Of a stretch of DNA of 64,000 nucleotides, positions 20,057 through 28,760 are shown piece after piece. Each line of letters opens with the position of its first letter. The stretch's first letter is position 1. Made by a program: the position numbers and the translations under genes. The notes under the pieces were generated by a model, which saw nothing but the letters and a program-made list of their open reading frames with translations, was not told the DNA's origin and did no database searches. The stretch is from Rubrivivax sp. Its GTDB lineage: Bacteria > Pseudomonadota > Gammaproteobacteria > Burkholderiales > Burkholderiaceae_C. The DNA lies in the NCBI GenBank assembly GCA_030680415.1, contig JAUXVE010000056.1, forward strand, positions 1 to 64,000, in the 5' to 3' direction.

Positions 20057-20688
20057 GCCTGTGCCCGCGTTGCCAGCGTCCCCTCGACGACGAAGAGCCC
20101 TACGTCTGCTGTGCCGGCCAGGAACTGCGCTGGCGCTGCACCGAATGCCACAAGGTCAGCGAAGGTTTCGCCTTCCCCTATGGCCTGTGCCCGTTCTGCA
20201 AGGGCAAGCTCGAACTGCTCGACCGCGGCGCGATCCAGGACGACCAGGCGATGGAGGCCGTGCGCAAGGCCTTCGAGATCGAGCTCGGCGGCCATGCGTT
20301 CTACGAGCGTGCCTCGCGCGACGCCGAGGACCCCATGCTGCAGGAGCTCTTCGCTCGTTTCGCGGCCATGGAAAAGGAGCACATGGACACCCTGTCCAAG
20401 CGCTACCACGCCGAGCTGCCGGCGGCGTCCGTGGATTTCCAGCTCGACCGTGCCGCCATCTTCGCCGGTGTCGAGCGCAAGCCCGAGGACCCGGCGAACC
20501 TGTTCCGCATCGCCATCGCCTTCGAGCAGCGGGCGGTCGACTTCTTCACCCGCGAGGGTGAGCGCGCGCCGGCGGGCTCGGTAGAGAGCGACCTGTACAA
20601 GGAGCTCGCCGCCGAGGAGCGCGAGCATGTCGCGCTGCTGAGCACCGAATACCGCCGCTGGGAAGCCGGCAAGGCCGGCATCCTGTAG
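20053..20688 (+). CDS. Rubrerythrin-family di-iron protein with N-terminal zinc ribbon
   Basis: A 211-aa protein. The N-terminus carries paired cysteine motifs (CPRCQRPL, CCAGQ, RCTEC, CPFC), giving a zinc-ribbon or rubredoxin-like head. From residue ~75 a ferritin-like four-helix domain follows with di-iron ligands in FEIELGGHAFYERAS, EKEHMDTL, FEQRAVDFF and EEREHVALL. Rubrerythrins reduce peroxide in anaerobes. It overlaps the Nfn-like gene by ATGA, so it is co-translated with enzymes that react badly with oxygen, which fits a protective role for PFOR and ferredoxin. Confidence 0.82.
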   Translation: MSLCPRCQRPLDDEEPYVCCAGQELRWRCTECHKVSEGFAFPYGLCPFCKGKLELLDRGAIQDDQAMEAVRKAFEIELGGHAFYERASRDAEDPMLQELFARFAAMEKEHMDTLSKRYHAELPAASVDFQLDRAAIFAGVERKPEDPANLFRIAIAFEQRAVDFFTREGERAPAGSVESDLYKELAAEEREHVALLSTEYRRWEAGKAGIL

Positions 20689-20765
20689 GCCCGGCGCCCA
20701 CTGCCACCCCCCAGCCCGCGACCGCGCAGCGCCGGCTCGATGACCATCACCGACCAGAGATCACC

Positions 20766-23700
20766 ATGACCGAACGCTCGCATGTGCTGGACGGCAACGA
20801 AGCCGCCGCACGCATCGCCCACCTCGCCAGCGAGGTCATCGCGATCTACCCCATCACGCCGTCGTCGACGATGGGCGAACTCGCCGACGAGTGGTCGGCC
20901 AAGGGGCGCAAGAATATCTGGGGCATGGTGCCGGAAGTCATCGAGATGCAAAGCGAGGCCGGCGCCGCGGGCGCCGTGCATGGCTCGCTGCAGGCCGGCG
21001 CGCTGACGACCACCTTCACGGCCTCGCAGGGCCTGCTGCTGAAGCTGCCCAATATGTTCAAGATCGCCGGCGAGCTGACGCCGGCGGTGTTCCATATCGC
21101 CGCCCGCACGCTGGCCACGCACGCGCTGTCGATCTTCGGCGACCACAGCGACGTCATGGCCGCCCGCACCACCGGCTTCGCGCTGCTCGCATCGAGCAGC
21201 GTGCAGGAGGCGCAGGACCTGGCAATGATCGCGCACATGGCCACGCTGCAGGCGCGCGTGCCCTTCCTGCACTTCTTCGACGGCTTCCGCACCAGCCACG
21301 AGGTCAACAAGATCGAGCTGCTGTTCGAAGAAGACGTGCGCTCGCTGATCGACGACGAACTGGTCACCGCGCACCGCGAACGCGCCCTCAACCCCGACCG
21401 CCCGGTGCTGCACGGCACGGCGCAGAACCCCGATGTCTTCTTCCAGGCCCGCGAGGCCTGCAACCTCTACTACGAGGCGGTGCCGGGCATCGTGCAGCAG
21501 GCGATGGACCGTTTCGCGACGCTGACAGGCCGCCGCTACAGCCTGTTCTGGTACAGCGGCGCCCCCGATGCCGAGCGCGTGCTGGTGCAGATGGGTTCCG
21601 GCGTCGGTGCCTCGCGCGAGGCGGTGGCCAAACTCGTGGCTGCGGGCGAAAAGGTCGGTCTGCTCACCGTGCGCCTGTACCGCCCGTTCGACACGCAAGC
21701 CTTCGTCGCGGCGCTGCCGAAGACCGTGCGCGGCATCGCCGTGCTCGACCGCACCAAGGAGCCCGGTGCCATCGGCGAGCCGCTGTACCAGGACGTGGTG
21801 ACCGCGCTCGTCGAGGCCTGGCCCGAAGGCACGCCGACGCCGCGGGTCATCGGTGGCCGCTACGGCCTGTCGTCCAAGGAATACACGCCGGCGATGGCCA
21901 AGGCGGCACTCGATGAACTGGTGGCAGCGAAGCCGAAGCGGCACTTCACCGTCGGCATCGTCGACGACGTCACGCACCTGTCGCTGAAGTGGGACCCCGC
22001 CTTCGAAACCGAAGCCGCCGGCGTGACGCGGGCCGTGTTCTACGGCCTGGGTGCCGACGGTACGGTGGGGGCGACCAAGAACACCGTGAAGATCATCGGC
22101 GAGAACACGCCGCTGCACGCGCAAGGCTACTTCGTCTACGACAGCAAGAAGTCCGGCGCCATCACCGTCTCGCACCTGCGCTTCGGCCCGAAGCCGATCG
22201 AATCCACCTACCTCATCGACCACGCCGATTTCGTCGCCTGCCACCAGTTCGAGTTCATGGAAAAGCTCGACGTGCTCGCGCTGGCACGCCCGGGCGCCAC
22301 CTTCTTGCTGAACAGCCCGTACGGGCCCGATCAGGTGTGGGGCAGGCTGCCGCGCGAGGCGCAGGAAAGCATCCTCGCCAAGAAACTGAAGTTCTACGTC
22401 GTCGACGCGCTCGCAGTGGCCAGGCAGGCCGGGCTGGCGGGACGCATCAACACCGTGACGCAGGCCTGTTTCTTCGCGATTTCGGGTGTGCTGCCGCGCG
22501 AGGATGCCATCGCGGAGATCAAGACCTCGATCCGCAAGACCTACGGCAAGCGCGGCGAGACCGTGCTGGCGCGCAATTTCGCCGCCGTGGATGGGTCGCT
22601 GGCGGCGCTGCACGAAGTGCCGCTGCCGGGCCGCGCCGACTCCATGCTCAGGCGTGCCCCGGTCGTCTCGCGCGCGGCACCCGACTTCGTGCAGCGCGTG
22701 ACGGCGATGATGCTCGACGGCAAGGGCGACCTGCTGCCGGTGTCGGCGATGCCGGTCGACGGCACCTTCCCGACCGGCACCACGCAATGGGAAAAGCGCA
22801 GCATCGCGCACGAGATCCCGATCTGGGACGAGACCATCTGCACCCAGTGCGCGATCTGCCCGCTGGTGTGCCCGCATGCGGCGATCCGCATGAATGTCTT
22901 CCCCGCCGAGGAGATGAAGCGCGCGCCGGCCGGCTTCAAGGCCGTGCCGTGGGCACGCAAGGACGGTGGCCCGCTCGACGGCTTGATGTACAGCCTGCAG
23001 GTCGCCCCCGACGACTGCACCGGCTGCGGCATCTGCGTCGACGTCTGCCCGACGCGCAGCAAGACCGAGGTCAAGCACAAGGCGATCAACATGGCGCCGA
23101 AGCTCGAGCACCTGGAGATCGAACGCGCCAACTACGACTTCTACCTCAGCCTGCCCGAGGTGCGACCGGCGATGGACAGCATCGACGGCCTGCGCGGTTC
23201 GCAGCTGCGCAAGCCCTTGTTCGAATATTCAGGCGCTTGCTCGGGCTGCGGCGAGACGCCGTACCTGAAGCTGCTGTCGCAGCTCTACGGCGACCACCTG
23301 GTGGTGGCCAACGCCACCGGCTGCTCGTCGATCTACGGCGGCAACCTGCCGTCCACGCCGTGGTCGCAGAACGCCGCCGGCCAGGGCCCGGCGTGGGCCA
23401 ACAGCCTGTTCGAGGACAACGCCGAGTTCGGCCTCGGCATGCGGCTGGCGCTCGACGCGCAGCGCGACCTGGCGCAGATGCTGGTGCGCGAGCTGCGCTC
23501 CGAGATCGGCGAGCCGCTGGCCACCGAGCTGCTGGAGTCGAAGCAGGACAACGATGAGCAGATCCGGCTGCAGCGCGAGCGCGTCAAGCGGCTGAAGGCC
23601 ATCCTGACGACGCTGCGCTTCCCCCAGGCGGCACGGTTGCAGGCCGTGGCCGACAGCCTGGTCGTGCGCAGCGTATGGATCATCGGCGGCGACGGCTGGG

Positions 23701-24431
23701 CCTACGACATCGGCTACGGCGGACTGGACCACGTGCTGGCCTCCGGCCGCAACGTCAACATCCTGGTGCTCGACACCGAGGTCTACAGCAACACCGGCGG
23801 CCAGGCGTCGAAGTCCACGCAGCGTGGCGCGGTGGCCAAGTTCGCCGCCGCCGGCAAGGCCTCAGGCAAGAAGGACCTGGGCATGATCGCCATGGCCTAC
23901 GGCAACGTCTACGTGGCGCAGGTGGCGATGGGCGCCAACCCCGTGCAGACGGTGCGCACCTTCCAGGAGGCCGCGGCGTGGAACGGCCCGTCGCTGATCA
24001 TCGCCTACAGCCACTGCATCGCCCACGGCATCGACATGACCACCGGCATGAGCCACCAGCGCGACCTCGTCAAGAGCGGCTACCTCACGCTGTACCACTA
24101 CGACCCGCGGCTGGGCATGGGCGGCGCCGACCAGCCGCTGAAGCTCGATTCGCGCAAGCCGACGCTGCCGCTGGAGCAGGTGGCGATGAAGGAAGGCCGC
24201 TATGCGATGCTGGCGCAGTCCGACCCGGCACGGTCCAAGATGCTGATGAGAGGCGCGCAGCACGCCGCCGATGCACGCTGGCAGCTTTACGAGCAGATGG
24301 CCGGCGTGCACCGCGTGGTGACCGAGGATGTCCAGGCGCCGGCCACAGGTGCCGCACCCCCGGGCGCACGGGCGGCCGCGGCCACCGACAACAAACCCGC
24401 AGCGGCACCCACGCCGGAGGCAACATCATGA
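20766..24431 (+). CDS. nifJ: Pyruvate:ferredoxin (flavodoxin) oxidoreductase, single-chain
   Basis: A 1221-aa one-polypeptide PFOR converting pyruvate + CoA to acetyl-CoA + CO2 with ferredoxin reduction. Domains in order: the pyrimidine-binding part of the TPP site (IAIYPITPSSTMGELADEWS), the transketolase C-like domain, the gamma domain, an inserted 2[4Fe-4S] ferredoxin (CTQCAICPLVCP and CTGCGICVDVCP), and the TPP/proximal-cluster domain (CSGCGETPYLKLL; IIGGDGWAYDIGYGGLDH; SNTGGQASKST). Length agrees with the family (1170-1230 aa); the last ~40 residues are an Ala/Pro-rich extension. It is common in fermentative and diazotrophic bacteria but uncommon in Burkholderiales. The 77-bp upstream gap shows no clear box. 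Confidence 0.95.
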   Translation: MTERSHVLDGNEAAARIAHLASEVIAIYPITPSSTMGELADEWSAKGRKNIWGMVPEVIEMQSEAGAAGAVHGSLQAGALTTTFTASQGLLLKLPNMFKIAGELTPAVFHIAARTLATHALSIFGDHSDVMAARTTGFALLASSSVQEAQDLAMIAHMATLQARVPFLHFFDGFRTSHEVNKIELLFEEDVRSLIDDELVTAHRERALNPDRPVLHGTAQNPDVFFQAREACNLYYEAVPGIVQQAMDRFATLTGRRYSLFWYSGAPDAERVLVQMGSGVGASREAVAKLVAAGEKVGLLTVRLYRPFDTQAFVAALPKTVRGIAVLDRTKEPGAIGEPLYQDVVTALVEAWPEGTPTPRVIGGRYGLSSKEYTPAMAKAALDELVAAKPKRHFTVGIVDDVTHLSLKWDPAFETEAAGVTRAVFYGLGADGTVGATKNTVKIIGENTPLHAQGYFVYDSKKSGAITVSHLRFGPKPIESTYLIDHADFVACHQFEFMEKLDVLALARPGATFLLNSPYGPDQVWGRLPREAQESILAKKLKFYVVDALAVARQAGLAGRINTVTQACFFAISGVLPREDAIAEIKTSIRKTYGKRGETVLARNFAAVDGSLAALHEVPLPGRADSMLRRAPVVSRAAPDFVQRVTAMMLDGKGDLLPVSAMPVDGTFPTGTTQWEKRSIAHEIPIWDETICTQCAICPLVCPHAAIRMNVFPAEEMKRAPAGFKAVPWARKDGGPLDGLMYSLQVAPDDCTGCGICVDVCPTRSKTEVKHKAINMAPKLEHLEIERANYDFYLSLPEVRPAMDSIDGLRGSQLRKPLFEYSGACSGCGETPYLKLLSQLYGDHLVVANATGCSSIYGGNLPSTPWSQNAAGQGPAWANSLFEDNAEFGLGMRLALDAQRDLAQMLVRELRSEIGEPLATELLESKQDNDEQIRLQRERVKRLKAILTTLRFPQAARLQAVADSLVVRSVWIIGGDGWAYDIGYGGLDHVLASGRNVNILVLDTEVYSNTGGQASKSTQRGAVAKFAAAGKASGKKDLGMIAMAYGNVYVAQVAMGANPVQTVRTFQEAAAWNGPSLIIAYSHCIAHGIDMTTGMSHQRDLVKSGYLTLYHYDPRLGMGGADQPLKLDSRKPTLPLEQVAMKEGRYAMLAQSDPARSKMLMRGAQHAADARWQLYEQMAGVHRVVTEDVQAPATGAAPPGARAAAATDNKPAAAPTPEATS

Positions 24432-25435
24432 GCGTCGATCTCCGTACCCGCTACATGGGCCTGGAACTCAAGCACCCCATCGTGGCGTCGGCGTCGCCGC
24501 TGACGGGTTCGATCGAGAGCCTGCAACGGCTGCAGGATGCCGGCGTCGCCGCCGTCGTGCTGCCGTCGCTGTTCGAGGAGCAGATCGAGCACGACGAGAT
24601 GGCGACCCACGAGCTCATGATGTTTGGCGCCGAACTGTCGCCCGAGGCGCATGGTTTCTTCCCCGAAATGCAGAACTACCCCACCGGGCCCGAACGCTAT
24701 CTGAAGCTGATCGCCGACGCCAAGCAGTCGCTGTCGGTGCCGGTGATCGCCAGCCTGAACGGCCACACGCCGGGTGGCTGGACCAGCATCGCGCGCCAGC
24801 TCCAGGAAGCCGGCGCCGACGCGATCGAGCTGAACGTGTATTTCCTGGCCGCCAGCGTGGACGACACCAGTGCCGAGGTCGAGCAGCGTTATGTCGACCT
24901 CGTCGCGTCGGTGACGCGCCAGGTCGGCATACCCGTGGCCGTCAAGGTGGCGCCCTATTTCAGCGCCATGGCCAATATGGCGAAGAGGCTGACCAAGGCC
25001 GGCGCCTCGGGACTGGTGCTGTTCAACCGTTTCCTGCAGCCCGACATCGTGCTCGACGATCTCGAGGTGTCACCGCACCTGGTGTTGTCGACCTCCGATG
25101 AACTGCGCCTGGCGCTGCGCTGGATTGCCATCCTGCGCGGCCGCGTCGACGCCAGCCTGGCCGCCACCGGCGGCGCGCACACGCCCGAGGACGTGCTCAA
25201 GCTGCTGCTGGCGGGCGCCGATTGCGTGATGCTGGCCAGCAGCCTGCTCACCAAGGGCCCGGGCCACGTCGACACCCTGGTGCGCGGTGTGCGGGCCTGG
25301 ATGACCGAGCGCGACTACACCTCGGTGGCACAGATGAAGGGCTCGCTGTCGCAGCAGTCGTGCCCCGACCCTGACGCCTTCGAGCGCGCGAATTACATGC
25401 GGGCCTTGACGTCCTACACCAGCGAGTTTGTATAG
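24428..25435 (+). CDS. Dihydroorotate dehydrogenase-like FMN protein
   Basis: A 335-aa TIM-barrel flavoprotein of the dihydroorotate dehydrogenase family. Family traits: the opening LRTRYMGLELKHPIVASASPL, VPVIASLNGHTPGGW, DAIELNVYFL (FMN/substrate loop), VAVKVAPYF, and the phosphate-binding end ATGGAHTPEDVLKLLLAGAD. It overlaps nifJ by ATGA. Proteins of this subgroup commonly accompany nifJ and are probably not the pyrimidine enzyme. Their substrate is not known to me. The nearby Nfn-like gene has a PyrK-like reductase half that might pair with it. Confidence 0.8.
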   Translation: MSVDLRTRYMGLELKHPIVASASPLTGSIESLQRLQDAGVAAVVLPSLFEEQIEHDEMATHELMMFGAELSPEAHGFFPEMQNYPTGPERYLKLIADAKQSLSVPVIASLNGHTPGGWTSIARQLQEAGADAIELNVYFLAASVDDTSAEVEQRYVDLVASVTRQVGIPVAVKVAPYFSAMANMAKRLTKAGASGLVLFNRFLQPDIVLDDLEVSPHLVLSTSDELRLALRWIAILRGRVDASLAATGGAHTPEDVLKLLLAGADCVMLASSLLTKGPGHVDTLVRGVRAWMTERDYTSVAQMKGSLSQQSCPDPDAFERANYMRALTSYTSEFV

Positions 25436-25483
25436 TCGCCCGCGGCAGACCCGCCTCATACCGACCATGAACAGGAGATCAAG

Positions 25484-25729
25484 ATGGCATTGATGATCAA
25501 CGACGACTGCACCGCATGCGACGCCTGCGTGGAGCCGTGCCCGAACGACGCGATCAGCGTCGGCTCGCCCATCTACATCATCGACCCGGCCAAGTGCACG
25601 GAGTGCGTGGGCGCCCACGACGAGCCGCAGTGCATCGACGTCTGCCCGGCCGACTGCATCATCCCCGACCCGAACCACGTCGAAACACGCGATCAGCTGC
25701 AGGCCAAGTACGAGAGCCTGCACGGTTGA
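25484..25729 (+). CDS. 2[4Fe-4S] ferredoxin (YfhL type)
   Basis: An 81-aa ferredoxin with two [4Fe-4S] sites: CTACDACVEPCP and CTECVGAHDEPQCIDVCP. The second motif has the seven-residue insertion typical of the Alvin/YfhL group, whose clusters have very low potential. It is the natural electron acceptor for the PFOR upstream and donor to the Nfn-like enzyme. The start has a good GGAG ribosome-binding site (ACAGGAGATCAAG). It ends the operon that began at 17696; the next gene is convergent. Confidence 0.9.
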   Translation: MALMINDDCTACDACVEPCPNDAISVGSPIYIIDPAKCTECVGAHDEPQCIDVCPADCIIPDPNHVETRDQLQAKYESLHG

Positions 25730-25754
25730 ACAGGCGGGGCGATCCCGCTGATCG

Positions 25755-27086
25755 TCACGACTTCGCCCCCTGGGGCAGCCTGCCGATCGAAGCCACCGGC
25801 ACCCTGGCCTCCTCGTTCCAGGCATCGAGTTCTGTTCGGACGTGTTCGCGCATCTGCTCGCGCACGCCGTTCACCGAGTTGAAGAACTCGGCCATCATCA
25901 GCACCCAGCAGTACATGCCCAGCGGCGTGAGCCGGATCGCGTCTGCGTCGTGGCGCGTCGCTCCGATGAGGCGCATCGCCGCCAGCTCCGGGGCCATGCG
26001 TACGGCGAATGCGCGCCCGTAGCGCTTCTCGACGTAGTCGTGGCGCAACTGGCCACCGAAAAGCCGCACGAGGAAGTCGTAACGCATGCGCTCCTTCAGG
26101 CCGAGCTTGCGGCGCTGCGTGATGCCGCTCTGGCCGCCTTCGACGCGGCGGCAGTAATGTTTGAGCGAAAACGTCGTCGAGTACATCGCGCCATCGACAT
26201 AGCTGAAGGCGCCGCTGCCGACGCCGACGTAGTCGTCCTGGTCGATGATGTACTCGTCGAACATGCCTTCATTGCGCGAGAAGCACCAGGCGGACGCCGG
26301 GCGGTACGACGGCAACAGATGGTTCAGGATGCGTTCGTACATCGCGTGGCGCAGACGGGGATCGCTGAGTCCCATGCTCTTTTGCATCGCGTGCCGCGCA
26401 CTCGGTGCGGTCATCAGCGGATAGAAGGAAACCTGGTCGACGGCCAGCGCCTGCAGCTCGGCCAGGTCGTGGTCGAGCATGGCCATGGTCTGGCCCGGCA
26501 GGTTGAAGATCATGTCGACGTTGAGCGTCGGGAAGATGCCCTGCGCGGCGGCCAGCCGCTCGCGGATCTGGGCCGCGTTGCCGTACTTCTCGAGCCTGAC
26601 CATGCTCGCGAGCAGCCCGTTGTCGAAGCTCTGCACGCCGACCGAGAGCCGTGTCACGCCGGCGGCGCGATAACGCTGCAGGGTCTGTGGCTGCAGGTGG
26701 TTCGGGTTGGTCTCGATCGAAATCGCGCGCACCGGCGACGACGCGCGCACCAGCTCGAGCGTTTCGATCAATTCGTCGGCATCGACGGTCGGCGTGCCGC
26801 CGCCGACGTAGACATCCGCGAAGCGGAAACCGGCCTCGTGGTAGAGGCGGATCTCGCGGCGCAGCGCGTCGAAGTACCACTTCGTCTTCGACTCGTTGTG
26901 GCGCACGCGATGGAACGAACAGAACGGGCACAGCACCTCGCAGAACGGCACGTGCACGTACAGCTGGCACGGCGTTGCCGGCGCGGCGGGCATGACCTCC
27001 GCCGCATCGTCCTCGGCAAAGCGCATCGCGGCGGCGTATTCGTGCCGCAGCACGGCAAGCAAGGGGCGTTCGAACCACGGCATCAC
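25755..27086 (-). CDS. HemN-like radical SAM protein (coproporphyrinogen III oxidase family)
   Basis: A 443-aa radical SAM enzyme. The cluster motif is CEVLCPFCSF (CxxxCxxC) in the HemN-style context QLYVHVPFCEVLCPFCSFHR. SAM-binding features follow: VYVGGGTPTVDADEL, SIETNPNHL and RLSVGVQSFDNGLL. The C-terminal half contains the HemN C-terminal domain (LGLKERMRYDFLVRLFGGQL). The family includes oxygen-independent coproporphyrinogen oxidase and the heme-utilisation enzymes HutW/ChuW; I cannot decide which. A role in heme supply for the many cytochromes here is attractive but unproven. It is transcribed towards the ferredoxin operon. Confidence 0.78.
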   Translation of the reverse strand: MMPWFERPLLAVLRHEYAAAMRFAEDDAAEVMPAAPATPCQLYVHVPFCEVLCPFCSFHRVRHNESKTKWYFDALRREIRLYHEAGFRFADVYVGGGTPTVDADELIETLELVRASSPVRAISIETNPNHLQPQTLQRYRAAGVTRLSVGVQSFDNGLLASMVRLEKYGNAAQIRERLAAAQGIFPTLNVDMIFNLPGQTMAMLDHDLAELQALAVDQVSFYPLMTAPSARHAMQKSMGLSDPRLRHAMYERILNHLLPSYRPASAWCFSRNEGMFDEYIIDQDDYVGVGSGAFSYVDGAMYSTTFSLKHYCRRVEGGQSGITQRRKLGLKERMRYDFLVRLFGGQLRHDYVEKRYGRAFAVRMAPELAAMRLIGATRHDADAIRLTPLGMYCWVLMMAEFFNSVNGVREQMREHVRTELDAWNEEARVPVASIGRLPQGAKS

Positions 27087-27154
27087 GGCAGTCTAGATCT
27101 TCAGGCCAGGAGAACTGACTGAGACCTGCCGGTCCATTGGCGACGTTCGAACGG

Positions 27155-27203
27155 CGGACCGGGGCGCGGCGCGGAAGTACCGCGCCTGGCCCCGCCCGGT
27201 CCG
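27155..27203 (-). terminator. Strong GC-rich hairpin downstream of the TAXI gene
   Basis: CGGACCGGG (27155-27163) pairs with CCCGGTCCG (27195-27203). Inside it GGCGCGG and CCGCGCC pair around AAGTA, so the two stems stack into one long hairpin. It lies just past the TAXI stop on the minus strand, so it probably ends the TRAP transcript, although no T-run follows. The rest of the 140-bp gap before the HemN-like gene is unremarkable. Confidence 0.45.
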
Positions 27204-27226
27204 GCGGGCCAGACTCCTGCCGGCGC

Positions 27227-28234
27227 CTACTTCTGGGCGTCGGTGAGTGTCTTGCCCTTTTCGACCCAGAACTTCTGTGCGCCCTTGTGCACGGGCGTCA
27301 CCACGCCGAGCAGCGCGCTGTCCACCGTCATCGCCTGGGCGGCCTTGGCCACCGAGTGCATGAACTTCAGGCCCTCGTCCGAATAGACCTGGCTCGCCGC
27401 CTTGTACATCAGATCCTCGCTGACATGGCGGCCGACGGTCCACAGCGCCGAGTCCTGGATCGTCACGACGTCATAGTCGACGCCCGGGTAGGTGCCCTTC
27501 GGAATCGTGACCTTGGCGTAGTAGGGATGGTCCTTCGCCAGCGTACCCTTCAGCCCGGCTTCGTACACCTGCAGCAGCCGGACCTTGTTGGACGACGCGG
27601 CCTGGATCACCGACGCGTTCGGGAACCCTGCAAACACCCACAGGGCGTCTATCTGCTTGTCGCCCAGCGCCGACGCGCCTTGCGAATAGCCGATGAACTG
27701 CGGGCTGATCTTGTCCCACAGGCTCAGGCTTTCGAAGTAGCGCTGCGCCGAGGCCGCAGCGCCCGAGCCGGCGGGTCCGACGGCGACCTTCTTGCCGGCG
27801 AGCTGCGCCACCTCGGTGATGCCGGCGCCGTCGAGCACGATCAGGTGCGCCGGGGCACCGAACATATAGGCCACTACCTGCACGTTGCGATAGCGGTTGG
27901 TGTCGTTGGTCAGCTTGCCGTTGATGCCTAGAAAGAGGTCGCCCGAGTAGGTGATGCCGAAATCGGCATCCTTGGAGTTGACGCGGCGCAGGTTTTCCAC
28001 CGAACCGGCCGAGGCCATGTTGGAAACCTCGATGCCGGGCAGGTTGCGCGACAGCAGCACGGCGATGCCGTTGGAGAAGAACTGGAAGGTGCCGCCATCG
28101 GGCCCCCCCGAGAACCCGAGGCGCTGGGTCTGCGCCTGCACGGTGCCGGCCGCCACGACGGCCAGTGCGGTCGCGCCGATGGCGACCAATCGGCCGAGCA
28201 ATTTCGGCAGCCTGTGGATAGGAATCATGTTCAT
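27227..28234 (-). CDS. TAXI-family TRAP transporter substrate-binding protein
   Basis: A 335-aa periplasmic binding protein with an N-terminal signal peptide ending near GTVQAQ. It continues with LGFSGGPDGGTFQFFSNGIAVLLS, the TAXI hallmark, and later VAVGPAGSGAAASAQRYFE. TAXI proteins deliver substrates such as glutamate or dicarboxylic acids to a fused 4TM/12TM permease; here the permease is at 28761-30953. The start is ATG 28234 with AGGAG seven bases upstream; a second ATG at 28228 is possible. It is the last gene of the TRAP-USP operon. Confidence 0.88.
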   Translation of the reverse strand: MNMIPIHRLPKLLGRLVAIGATALAVVAAGTVQAQTQRLGFSGGPDGGTFQFFSNGIAVLLSRNLPGIEVSNMASAGSVENLRRVNSKDADFGITYSGDLFLGINGKLTNDTNRYRNVQVVAYMFGAPAHLIVLDGAGITEVAQLAGKKVAVGPAGSGAAASAQRYFESLSLWDKISPQFIGYSQGASALGDKQIDALWVFAGFPNASVIQAASSNKVRLLQVYEAGLKGTLAKDHPYYAKVTIPKGTYPGVDYDVVTIQDSALWTVGRHVSEDLMYKAASQVYSDEGLKFMHSVAKAAQAMTVDSALLGVVTPVHKGAQKFWVEKGKTLTDAQK

Positions 28235-28301
28235 CAGAGTCTCCTGGTAAGAAAAGATGGCCGGCAGCGTGTTGACCGGCCCCGGGTCGAAAAGGTTCGA
28301 T

Positions 28302-28739
28302 TCAGCCGCGCACCGTCAGCACCGGAATGGCTGAATGTCGCATCACCTTCTCGGCGGTGGAGCCGACGAGAAGTCTTTCAAGGCCGCGCTTGCCGTGCGT
28401 GCCGAGCACGATCAGATCGGCCCCCAGTTCGGTGGCGCGGCGCAGGATGTCTTCGTAGCCGTCGCCGATGACGATCTCGGTGGCGATGTCCAGCCCTTGC
28501 AGGTGCTGTGCCACGTGCTGTGCCATGTCGTCGTCGGCCAGCTTGCGGATCTCGGCGATGAATTGTTCCACCAGTTCGATCGGCAGGTACCTGCGCCGGC
28601 GGTCGGTCAGCTCGGTGATCACGTGCAGCACATGCACGCGTGCCCCGGACAGGGTGGCCAGGGTGCGCAGCATCGAACAGGCAGCAGCCGAGCCGTCGGA
28701 GAAGTCGGTCGGAAAGAGAATCAACTGGAGTCTGGACAT
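28302..28739 (-). CDS. Universal stress protein (UspA family)
   Basis: A 145-aa single-domain Usp. It begins LQLILFPTDFSDGSAAACSML and ends with the ATP-binding pattern GTHGKRGLERLLVGSTAEKVMRHS (G-x-H-G-x(2)-G-x(n)-G-S), so it is probably the ATP-binding type. It lies between the TRAP permease and the TAXI binding protein. Usp proteins inside TRAP operons are known to bind the permease and modulate transport (TeaD-type), which may apply here. Confidence 0.88.
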   Translation of the reverse strand: MSRLQLILFPTDFSDGSAAACSMLRTLATLSGARVHVLHVITELTDRRRRYLPIELVEQFIAEIRKLADDDMAQHVAQHLQGLDIATEIVIGDGYEDILRRATELGADLIVLGTHGKRGLERLLVGSTAEKVMRHSAIPVLTVRG

Positions 28740-28760
28740 GATGTTGCACCGCCTCTGACA

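Noticed and set aside
25734-25748. GCGGG-GCGAT-CCCGC hairpin between ferredoxin and the HemN-like gene
   Set aside because: Only five base pairs and no T-run, so too weak to call a terminator.
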